Assembly: GCA_029976905.1 (NCBI GenBank)
Contig: JAPOLW010000006.1
Span: forward strand, 1-24,564
Direction: 5' to 3'
Origin: a bacterium
GTDB taxonomy: Bacteria > Desulfobacterota > Binatia > UBA12015
DNA length: 24,564 bases
The position numbers and the translations under genes were made by a program. Positions 16,217 through 23,601 of this stretch are shown here, piece after piece; position 1 is the first letter of the stretch; the number at the start of each line of letters is the position of its first letter. The notes under the pieces were generated by a model, which worked only from the letters and a program-made list of their open reading frames with translations, searched no databases and was not told the DNA's origin.

Positions 16217-16231
16217 CGGAACGCCCACGCG

Positions 16232-17422
16232 ATGCCCGCACCGTCGTTTGCGCATCTGCTCGGCGCAATTGCGTCGTGGTTCCTGTTCTGGGGCATGAGC
16301 CAGGTTCTCTTCCAATGGCTCGTCACCGACTACCTCGCCTCGCCGCCCGCTCTGGTCGGGGCGGCACAAATGTCGTTCATGCTGCCCTCGCTCTTTTTCC
16401 TCCTCCTCGGAGGAGCCGTGGCCGACCGGCTCGACCCGCGCCGGTTGCTGCTCGCCGTCCACCTCGCGGCCAGCGTGGTGGCCTGGGTCCTGTGGGCCCT
16501 GGTGATTCAGGATGCGCTCACCTACGCGTGGCTCATCGGGTACGCGCTCGCGATCGGCACGTTGCAGGCCTTCGGAATGCCGGCCCGCGACACGCAGCTC
16601 TCCGACGTCGTGCAGCACGAAGATCTGAGTCGATCGGTCGCCGGCCTCACCATGGTCCAACACATCGCCCAGATGAGCGGCGCCTTCGTCGCCGGCACCG
16701 CAAGCCTGATCGGAAGCGGCTGGGTCCTCGCCGCGCAGGCCACGGTTCTACTGCTCGGTGCGTTTCCCGTCTCCCGGCTGCCCGGCCGGCCGACCCGTGC
16801 CGCCGTCGCCCCGCGCTCGATCGAGGTCCGCGAAATCCGGGCCGGCCTCGTGGAGGTCTTCCACTCTCCGATTCTGCGCCCGGTCTTCCTCCTCGCGGTC
16901 TCGATCGGAACCTTCTTCATCGGTCCCTTTCTCGTCCTGCTGCCGCTACTGGTGCGCGACGTCTACCGAGGGGGCGCCGCCGAGATGGGTACGCTCACGG
17001 CCATGTTCCCCCTGGGCGCCGTGCTTGGTGGCGCCGTGATCGTCTGGCGTGGCGGAATCGAACGCAACGGACGGGCTCTTGCCCTCGGCCAGTTACTCGG
17101 GGCAGCATCGATCGCCTCGATTGCCTCGGGACTGCCCTTCCCCGGCACCGTTGCAAGCGTCCTGATGTGGGGCGTCGCCGGTGCGCTCTTCATCAATACC
17201 GGACGCACGCTCTTCCAGAAGAACGCTTCCGGCGCGCACCGCGGGCGAGTGCTCTCGGTCTATACCCTCGGACTGCTGGGGGCCAGTCCGTTGGGCAGCT
17301 TCCTCGCGGGAGCGCTCGCCGAGCCGCTCGGCCTACACGGGGCATTGGCCTTCGCCGCCGCGGGGGCCGCCGTGGTCGTCCTCACGATGATCACGACGAC
17401 ACGGCTCTGGTCGCTCCGCTGA
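16232..17422 (+). CDS. MFS transporter, EntS-like (MFS_3 type) exporter
   Basis: The 396-residue protein has about 10-12 hydrophobic helices. The major facilitator loop motif between helices 2 and 3 is GGAVADRLDPRR (residues 60-71). The pattern FGMPARDTQLSDVV and LTMVQHIAQMSGAFVAG resembles the group that contains the enterobactin exporter EntS. A central basic loop (RPTRAAVAPRSIEVREIRAGLVEV) separates the halves. HRGRVLSVYTLGLLGASPLGS is also typical. It likely exports a small organic molecule. It is joined to the aldo/keto reductase by 15 bases and converges with the dioxygenase gene, whose stop is 14 bases away. Confidence 0.9.
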   Translation: MPAPSFAHLLGAIASWFLFWGMSQVLFQWLVTDYLASPPALVGAAQMSFMLPSLFFLLLGGAVADRLDPRRLLLAVHLAASVVAWVLWALVIQDALTYAWLIGYALAIGTLQAFGMPARDTQLSDVVQHEDLSRSVAGLTMVQHIAQMSGAFVAGTASLIGSGWVLAAQATVLLLGAFPVSRLPGRPTRAAVAPRSIEVREIRAGLVEVFHSPILRPVFLLAVSIGTFFIGPFLVLLPLLVRDVYRGGAAEMGTLTAMFPLGAVLGGAVIVWRGGIERNGRALALGQLLGAASIASIASGLPFPGTVASVLMWGVAGALFINTGRTLFQKNASGAHRGRVLSVYTLGLLGASPLGSFLAGALAEPLGLHGALAFAAAGAAVVVLTMITTTRLWSLR

Positions 17423-17436
17423 GCCGCACCGGCCAC

Positions 17437-18426
17437 TCAGAGCGAAAGCCAGAGCCGGAGCAGATGGCGGGGAGAGCCAGGCGTATCCTCGTAGCGGGTA
17501 CGGGCATGGACGACGGTATGGTTCGAGACGAATTGGATGTCCCCGGGAGCGAGGTCCATGTCCAGACGAACGTCCGGCGACCCGGCGATCTCGTCGTAGA
17601 GGTCGAGAAGGGCGAGATCGTCGGGGTTCAGGGGCGGCGCGTCCGCATGACGCCCGGCCGATCGGAAATAGTCACTGTGGTAGAAGGTCCGTAAGCCGCC
17701 GGCACCGAATCGACACGGGGGGATCGGCAGCCATCCGGTCATCCCCGGGCGCTCCTCGTTGCGGATGTCGAGGGCGAAGGTTTCGAAGAGGCGCGGGGCG
17801 AGATCCGGGCGCCGTCGAAGAATCTCGTTCCAGACCGTGACCGAACTCGCGATCCGCGAGAAGCCCCCCCTGCGGGCGCGCCGCAAGCAGAGCAGACCGA
17901 CGACGTCGGCCGCGTCGCAGTGGTAACGGATCTTTGCGGACGTGCGGTACAGACGCACGAGAGGGTCGGCCACGTCGTCGCCGGTGTCCCGGACGTGGCC
18001 GAGAAGATCGCCGTCGGGGTTCTGCGCACCCGGCACACCCAGGTGCAACCCAAGCGACCAGAAGAAGACGGCGGTCTCGGCCTCGCCCCAACGCTCGACC
18101 GGAGCGCCGGAAACCAGCAGAAATCCGCGCCCGCCCACCTCCAGGGCCGCACGCCAGCGGGAAATCTCGGCACCGAGGGTGGGAAGCGGGAAATCTTCGC
18201 GACGAAGCGCCGCGGTCGGACGCCCACTCACCCGGACGGCCGCGAGCGCTGCATCGATCTCGGCGATGTGCTCTGCCGTGAGCGCAAAGCGCCATGATCG
18301 ATCCCGGACGATTTCCGCGCCCCGCCAGGCGGCCGGGGAATCCAGCGGGCGGTCGAGTACCCCGTCGTCCGGGCGATCGAAATAATGCACCGTCTGCGCG
18401 GCGTAGGAACGAAACCCGGACTCCAT
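17437..18426 (-). CDS. TfdA/TauD-like Fe(II)/2-oxoglutarate-dependent dioxygenase
   Basis: The 329-residue protein carries the iron ligands as HCD (His169, Asp171 in YHCDAADVVGLLCL) and a distal His307 in SNHTVVHAR. An arginine in PRHLLRLWL (Arg320 or Arg324) should bind 2-oxoglutarate. Such enzymes hydroxylate C-H bonds of small acids, amino acids or lipids; the substrate is not predictable here. GFLLVSGAPVERW and GGFSRIASSVTVWNEIL are further family features. The start ATG 18426 gives the family length; the upstream in-frame sequence is Arg-rich antisense of the next gene. Its ribosome site is poor. A 16-base palindrome lies just upstream of the start. Confidence 0.88.
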   Translation of the reverse strand: MESGFRSYAAQTVHYFDRPDDGVLDRPLDSPAAWRGAEIVRDRSWRFALTAEHIAEIDAALAAVRVSGRPTAALRREDFPLPTLGAEISRWRAALEVGGRGFLLVSGAPVERWGEAETAVFFWSLGLHLGVPGAQNPDGDLLGHVRDTGDDVADPLVRLYRTSAKIRYHCDAADVVGLLCLRRARRGGFSRIASSVTVWNEILRRRPDLAPRLFETFALDIRNEERPGMTGWLPIPPCRFGAGGLRTFYHSDYFRSAGRHADAPPLNPDDLALLDLYDEIAGSPDVRLDMDLAPGDIQFVSNHTVVHARTRYEDTPGSPRHLLRLWLSL

Positions 18427-18434
18427 ACCGAGGA

Positions 18435-18464
18435 GTCTACTCCGGCCCCGGGGCCGGCGTCTAC
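18435..18464. promoter_or_regulatory. 16-base perfect palindrome flanked by GTCTAC repeats in a divergent promoter region
   Basis: CCGGCCCCGGGGCCGG (18442-18457) is its own reverse complement, and GTCTAC occurs on both sides (18435-18440 and 18459-18464). It sits in the 112 bases between two divergently transcribed genes, 15 bases from the dioxygenase start. It could be an operator or a hairpin in the leader. GC-rich palindromes arise by chance in such DNA, so this is tentative. Confidence 0.3.
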
Positions 18465-18538
18465 GACGCACGCGCGGCGCGCGCCCGAGCGAACCCGGGG
18501 GATTCCCAAACGCGCCCGGGAAACGTACCAAAGGAGAC

Positions 18539-21532
18539 ATGAGTGCCGCGCCTGCCTCGTCGCTGCGACCCGACAGACCCCGGCCTGGACGACTCGCGCG
18601 CCGGTTCCTTGCGGCCGTCCAGAATGGCGTCGAAATCGCCCGCTTCGGGGGACTCGGCGAGCGGCAGGGATCGCCATACACCGTGGTCGACGAAGGACAC
18701 GCCCACCGCCTACGGCGCTACTTCCCGGACGACGACCTCGGCGATGCTCCACCGGTCATCCTCGTGCCCCCGTTGATGATGACCGCCGAAGTCTGGGACG
18801 TCGCCCCCGAGTACAGCGCCGTCGGCACTCTGCGCGATCATGGCATGGCTCCCTGGGTCGTCGATTTCGGCCGACCCGAGAGGGAGGAAGGCGGCCTGGA
18901 GCGGACGTTGAGCGATCACGTCCTCGGCGTCTGCGCGGCGGTCGAGACGACACGCCAGTTGAGCGGACGCGATGTCCACCTCACCGGCTACTCCCAGGGC
19001 GGAATGTTCGCCTACCAGGCGGCCGCCTACCTCCGATCGGAGGGGCTGACCTCATTGATCACCTTCGGAAGCCCGGTCGATCTGCACCGCGCCCTCCTCG
19101 ACATCGTCCCGACCGAGATCGTCTTCGACGTGGTCGAACGGCTCAGCCACTTCGACTCGTCGTTCCTGCCGGCCGGGATCCCGCGCTGGGCAACGCGCAT
19201 CGGCTTTCAGCTCCTCGATCCGATCAAGACGATCCGCCAACGCATCGAGTTCGCCAAGCGATTGTACGATCGGGAAGCGCTCCTGGAGCGCGAGGGCATG
19301 CGACGCTTCATGGACGACGAAGCGTGGACCGCTTTTCCGGGGCCGGCCCTGCGAAACGTCATCCAGCAACTTGTGTCCCACAACCGCCTGATGCGCGGCG
19401 GCGTCGTGATCGGCGACCGCACCGTCACGCTCGCCGACATTCGTTGTCCCATCCTCGCCTTCACGGGACAGACCGACTCGATCGCGCCACCGCCGACGGT
19501 GCGCGCCATCCATACGGCAGCCCCCCGGGCCGCCTCCTACGAGGTTAGTTTGAGCGTCGGCCACTTCGGCCTCGTAGCCGGATCCCGGTCCCTGGAGGAG
19601 ACGTGGCCGGCGGTCATCGAGTGGATCCACTGGTGCGAGCACGGAGACCCCCTGCCCGCCGCCGCGCACCCCCTGACCGTAAGTCTCATCGACGACACGC
19701 CCCAGCACACCCTCGTGGATGATCTGATCGACGGCGCCGAGGCGGCCTGGACCATCGGCCGCGACATTCTTGGCGGGGCGGCCAAGGTGCTGGGCGGGCG
19801 GGTGGGCTCCCTCGGGCGCATGCTCGACGCCGTCGGCCCGCAGTTGCCGAGACTTTCCCGCCTCGCCTCGATCCGCAGCGATACGCCGATCAGTCCAGGC
19901 GCGGCCCTCCAGGAGAAAGCCGAACGCTCGGGGGACGACACGTTCTTCCTCTTCGACGGCCGCGCCTACAATTATCGCGACGCCAACACTCGCATCGACA
20001 ATATCGTGCGCGGACTTCTGGCCTGCGGAATCCGTCACGGCGATCACGTCGGCCTCTTGATGGAAACGAGGCCCAGCGCCGTTGCCGCGGCCGTTGCCCT
20101 GTCCCGCCTCGGCGCCGTCTTCGTCCTGCTCCGGCCCGACGCACCTCTCGAGAAACAACTCGCTCTCGCGCCCGTCGACCATCTGCTGGCCGATCCGGAT
20201 CGGGGCAAGGCGGCACGAAAAGCGTTTGGGCGCGACGTCCTCATCCTCGGCGGGGGAGGCGACCCGCGGTCGCTCGCCGACGGACTGATCGACATGGAGG
20301 CCATCGACCCCGACGAGGTCACGCCTCCCCGTTGGTACCGCCCGAACCCCGGTCGCGCTGGGGAACTTGCGATGATCTTCCTCACGGGCGACGGCGATCG
20401 TCTCGGCACCCGGGGCATCACGAACCGCCGTTGGGCGACGTCGGCCTACGGCACGGCATCGGCCTCCGCCCTCACGTCCCGCGACACGGTCTACTGCTGC
20501 TCACCGACCCATCACGCCACGGGCATGCTCGTTTGCGTCGGCGGTGCGCTGGTGAGTGGAGCGCGCCTCGCGATGACACGAGGCTTCGACATCGACACCT
20601 TCTGGAGTGACGTCCGTCGGTACGGCGTCAATGTCGTCTTCTACAGCGGGACCATGCTCCGGACACTCGTCAACGCGCCCCATGATCCCCTCGAACGGGA
20701 TCACCCCATCCGTCTCTTCGCCGGCAGCGGCATGCCCCGCGGACTCTGGAAACGCCTCGTCGAGCGCTTCGAACCGGCGCCGGCCATCGAGTTCTTCGCC
20801 TCGACCGAAGGGAATGCCGTGCTCGTCAATCTGACGGGCGAAAAGATTGGCTCGGTCGGCCAGCCTCTGCCGGGCGGTGCGGAACTCGCCGTGGCCGCCT
20901 GGGATCTCGACCGGGGCGCCCTGGTGCGCCGAGAGAATGGCTTCGCAGAACGAAGTCAACGCGGCTCCCTCGGACTTCTGCTCGCTCGCGCCGCCCCCGA
21001 GCGCGGCGAGGTGGTCGGGCGACCCTTGCGCGGCGTCTTCGAACCGGGGGACGCCTGGCTCGACAGCGGAGACCTCGTCCGACGAGATGCCGATGGCGAC
21101 TACTGGCTGGTGGATCACGTCGGCGACGTCATCCACACCCGGGACGGCGCCGTCGCGACCATTCCCATCGAAGACCTGATCGCTACCGAGATCGACTTCG
21201 TCGACTCGTGCGCCGTCTATGGGGTGAAGATCGGCGACGACCCGGTCGAGACCGTCACGGCCGCCATCACCTTACGGCCCGAACGGAAGTTCGACGGCAA
21301 GGCTCTGCGGCGGATCGTCGACGCGCTCCTTCCCCGCGAGCATCGCCCCGTCTTCGTGCGGGTCTTCAAAGAGTTGCCGATGACCGCCGGGTACCGGATT
21401 CGCAAACATCCCCTGCGGGCCGCGGGCCTGCGCAAGGGGAGTGGTCCCTGCTATCGGGCGGATCCCGAAAAGCCGACCTATTCCCGCGTCAAGAAGGGAC
21501 AACGCCCTGGGCATGCGGGCGCCGGGGCCTGA
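18539..21532 (+). CDS. Fusion of PhaC-like alpha/beta hydrolase and AMP-dependent acyl-CoA synthetase-like domain
   Basis: The 997-residue product starts at ATG 18539 after AAGGAG. Residues about 1-385 form an alpha/beta hydrolase close to PHA synthases (VILVPPLMMTAEVWD, PWVVDFGRPE, TFGSPVD). The nucleophile motif is GYSQGG with Ser152 rather than the synthase cysteine. Asp313 and His342 complete the triad. Residues about 455-985 form an ANL domain of the very-long-chain type (FFASTEGN at 753-760, SGDLVRRDADGDYWLVD). Its phosphate loop, near 612-626, reads FLTGDGDRLGTRG instead of the usual TSGTTGxPK. The position of the A10 lysine is Arg953 in MTAGYRIRK, and VDHVGD replaces VDRxGD. A linker at about 390-450 joins the domains. 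It may hydrolyse an ester or thioester and activate or merely bind the acid. Fusions of this kind are, as I recall, known mainly from actinobacteria. Confidence 0.85.
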   Translation: MSAAPASSLRPDRPRPGRLARRFLAAVQNGVEIARFGGLGERQGSPYTVVDEGHAHRLRRYFPDDDLGDAPPVILVPPLMMTAEVWDVAPEYSAVGTLRDHGMAPWVVDFGRPEREEGGLERTLSDHVLGVCAAVETTRQLSGRDVHLTGYSQGGMFAYQAAAYLRSEGLTSLITFGSPVDLHRALLDIVPTEIVFDVVERLSHFDSSFLPAGIPRWATRIGFQLLDPIKTIRQRIEFAKRLYDREALLEREGMRRFMDDEAWTAFPGPALRNVIQQLVSHNRLMRGGVVIGDRTVTLADIRCPILAFTGQTDSIAPPPTVRAIHTAAPRAASYEVSLSVGHFGLVAGSRSLEETWPAVIEWIHWCEHGDPLPAAAHPLTVSLIDDTPQHTLVDDLIDGAEAAWTIGRDILGGAAKVLGGRVGSLGRMLDAVGPQLPRLSRLASIRSDTPISPGAALQEKAERSGDDTFFLFDGRAYNYRDANTRIDNIVRGLLACGIRHGDHVGLLMETRPSAVAAAVALSRLGAVFVLLRPDAPLEKQLALAPVDHLLADPDRGKAARKAFGRDVLILGGGGDPRSLADGLIDMEAIDPDEVTPPRWYRPNPGRAGELAMIFLTGDGDRLGTRGITNRRWATSAYGTASASALTSRDTVYCCSPTHHATGMLVCVGGALVSGARLAMTRGFDIDTFWSDVRRYGVNVVFYSGTMLRTLVNAPHDPLERDHPIRLFAGSGMPRGLWKRLVERFEPAPAIEFFASTEGNAVLVNLTGEKIGSVGQPLPGGAELAVAAWDLDRGALVRRENGFAERSQRGSLGLLLARAAPERGEVVGRPLRGVFEPGDAWLDSGDLVRRDADGDYWLVDHVGDVIHTRDGAVATIPIEDLIATEIDFVDSCAVYGVKIGDDPVETVTAAITLRPERKFDGKALRRIVDALLPREHRPVFVRVFKELPMTAGYRIRKHPLRAAGLRKGSGPCYRADPEKPTYSRVKKGQRPGHAGAGA

Positions 21533-21554
21533 TCCGCCCGGCGTGCCCCTCTTC

Positions 21555-22355
21555 CTAGACCGCGATCTCGATCCCGTCGCCCGAGGTATCGTCGTACCGT
21601 TGGTGCAGGAATGGCAAGAGCCACTCCCCGGGGACGCTTCGCAAAACGCGACCATTGCTCTCCGAGGTGCCTTCTTCGTACTCGGCACGCACCAGGCGTC
21701 GCACTGGCACGTCCGCCACCGGATCCATCGGAGACTCGCCGAGCACGAGGTCGGTGTCCTCGAGTTCCCATACGGCCGTGTGCTTATGTCTCCATTCCAG
21801 TCGGACCAGCAAGGGATCGACGTCGAAGGCCTTGTCGCGCTCGCACGACGGCATCGCCTTGAAGCAATAGGCGTGCTGGGTGAATTCGCGCGATCCCAAC
21901 TCGCGTCCGAGCCGCGCCGCGACCGAGAGATAGGTCATGCCCATGCGCGAGACACTCGCGGAGACGGCGTCGCCCTCGCGCGCAAACGCAATGTCGGCGA
22001 TCTTCTTGGGCTCCCCGAAAGTCTCCCGTCCGGGCACGACAGCCTGTTCGGTCGTCATCGGCATGGTGACGAGGTAGTCGCCCTCCGTTCCCTCGTAACG
22101 TGCCGCCACGCCAAAGACCGCCGAGCCGATCTCGAAGGTGTATTCCGGTGAGATGTGCATGGCGACGTGGGAGAAGGTGACCCTGATTTCCGGGCGCGCG
22201 AGTTCGAGCGGCCTGGGAAGGAGGGCCCGCGCGATCTCCTCGTGGGTTTCGTAGACGCAACGCACCGATCGGACGGTACTGTCGAGGAACTCCGGGTTCT
22301 CCTCCTGCCCCTTCTTCACCTGCTCGGGCGTCTTCACGTAGCGCAGCGTGGCCAT
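21555..22355 (-). CDS. Acetoacetate decarboxylase family protein
   Basis: The 266-residue product opens at ATG 22355 after AAAGAGGAGAG. The family's Schiff-base motif is present as ETFGEPKKIADIAF, with Lys117 and Lys118 matching the catalytic pair of the clostridial enzyme. PEIRVTFSHVAMHISPEYTF and DYLVTMPMTTEQAVVPGRE are the usual strands around the pocket. True acetoacetate decarboxylases split acetoacetate to acetone and CO2. Many distant members act on other oxo acids, or as aldolase-dehydratases, so the substrate is open. It is last in an operon after the amidohydrolase, 31 bases downstream, and converges with the fusion gene. Confidence 0.87.
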   Translation of the reverse strand: MATLRYVKTPEQVKKGQEENPEFLDSTVRSVRCVYETHEEIARALLPRPLELARPEIRVTFSHVAMHISPEYTFEIGSAVFGVAARYEGTEGDYLVTMPMTTEQAVVPGRETFGEPKKIADIAFAREGDAVSASVSRMGMTYLSVAARLGRELGSREFTQHAYCFKAMPSCERDKAFDVDPLLVRLEWRHKHTAVWELEDTDLVLGESPMDPVADVPVRRLVRAEYEEGTSESNGRVLRSVPGEWLLPFLHQRYDDTSGDGIEIAV

Positions 22356-22386
22356 GGTCTCTCCTCTTTCGTTTGGCAGTTGGTCG

Positions 22387-23601
22387 TCAGGCGGCTTCGG
22401 CGAAGCCGCCTTTGCGGGGGCCGATCCGCGCCGCGATCGGCGCGAGCTTGTCGACGTCGAATCCGAAGAAACGCGCCGCATTGCCGCCCAGGATCGCGGC
22501 GATGTCGCTTTCGGGGAGGCCGTGGAGCGAAATGCCCCGTTCCCGCTCGGTGAACGGCCACGTTCCCTCGGGATGCGGGAAGTCGCTGCCCCACATGATC
22601 TGCTCGACGCCGATCTGATGGCGCATCGATGCCTCGCGCGCCGAGAGGCAGGAGGCGCCGAGCCCGACGTGGCGGGCGAAGTATTCGCTCGGCTTGCTCT
22701 TCAGATGACTGTGGTAGTCGCCGAGCTTGGCCGAGGCGTGCGTGTCGGTATAGCGGTGATCCATCAGGGCGAGATATTCCGGCACCCACACCACCGTGCC
22801 CTCGGTGATGGCCACCTTGAGACGCGGAAAGCGTTCGAAGACACCGCCCCAGATGAGGAAGGTGAGCGGCCGAACGTTGTACCAGCAGACCTCCGAGACG
22901 TAGATGCCCATCGCCCCCGGCAGGTCCACGGCTTCCGGGTCGGTCAGATCGCCGAAGTAGTCCCCCATCGGAGCGGGTCCGGAATGGAAGTGCACCACCA
23001 CGTCGTTGTCCTGACAGGCGGCCCAGAGCGGATCGTATTTCGGGTGATGGTAGGGCGCGTGCGTGCCCCACTGACACGGCAACAACGCGCCCGAGAGCCC
23101 GTTCGCGCGCGCCCACGACACCTCGCGCACGGCCTCACCGACGTCCCAGAGCGCGGGGACGAGGGCGACGCCCACATGGCGCTCCGGGGCGTTCGAGACG
23201 AACTCGGCGAGCCAGCGGTTGTGCGCGCGCGCCCCCGCCCACTGAAGCTCGGGTACGATGCCGCCCTCGGTCGGCAGGGAAAGGCCCGCGCCGAAGGGCG
23301 GCATGTTCATCTCGGTGATGCCGTCGGGAAAGAGCACCTCCCCCGCCACGCCATCGCCGTCGAGAACCTTGATGCGCTCGGCGTGATCCCAGGCGCCCGA
23401 CAACGCCGCCTCGCGCCCTTCGCGCCATTGGTCGTTGATCTCGGCAACGAGAAACTTCTCGGACATCCGTTGCGTTTGCTCGAGCTGGATCGGCAGGGCC
23501 ACGTCGAAGGTCTCGCGATACTGCGGATCCAGATAATCGCGATACTTCTCGGGCGGCAGACCCGCATGGCAGTCCGACGAGATCACCAGGTAACGGTCCA
23601 T
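22387..23601 (-). CDS. Metal-dependent amidohydrolase (amidohydrolase_2, TIM barrel)
   Basis: The 404-residue product starts at ATG 23601. Its A is shared with the stop of the Rieske gene (TGATG), and GGGGGAGAAG just upstream supplies the ribosome site. The barrel begins YLVISSDCHAGLPPEKYRDYL, with Asp10 and His12 in a DxH site. VVVHFHSGP contains His204 and His206, and MWGSDFPHPEG contains Asp340, the likely catalytic base. ILGGNAARFFGFD closes the fold. This branch includes decarboxylases and hydrolases of ring-cleavage products (the ACMSD and gamma-resorcylate type). Next to a Rieske oxygenase it may process an oxygenated or cleaved product. The reaction is not certain. Confidence 0.9.
   Translation of the reverse strand: MDRYLVISSDCHAGLPPEKYRDYLDPQYRETFDVALPIQLEQTQRMSEKFLVAEINDQWREGREAALSGAWDHAERIKVLDGDGVAGEVLFPDGITEMNMPPFGAGLSLPTEGGIVPELQWAGARAHNRWLAEFVSNAPERHVGVALVPALWDVGEAVREVSWARANGLSGALLPCQWGTHAPYHHPKYDPLWAACQDNDVVVHFHSGPAPMGDYFGDLTDPEAVDLPGAMGIYVSEVCWYNVRPLTFLIWGGVFERFPRLKVAITEGTVVWVPEYLALMDHRYTDTHASAKLGDYHSHLKSKPSEYFARHVGLGASCLSAREASMRHQIGVEQIMWGSDFPHPEGTWPFTERERGISLHGLPESDIAAILGGNAARFFGFDVDKLAPIAARIGPRKGGFAEAA

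Noticed and set aside
18539..19700. Calling the fusion protein a PHA synthase
   Set aside because: The nucleophile elbow has Ser, not the Cys required by PHA synthases, and no PhaE, PhaR or phasin gene is nearby.
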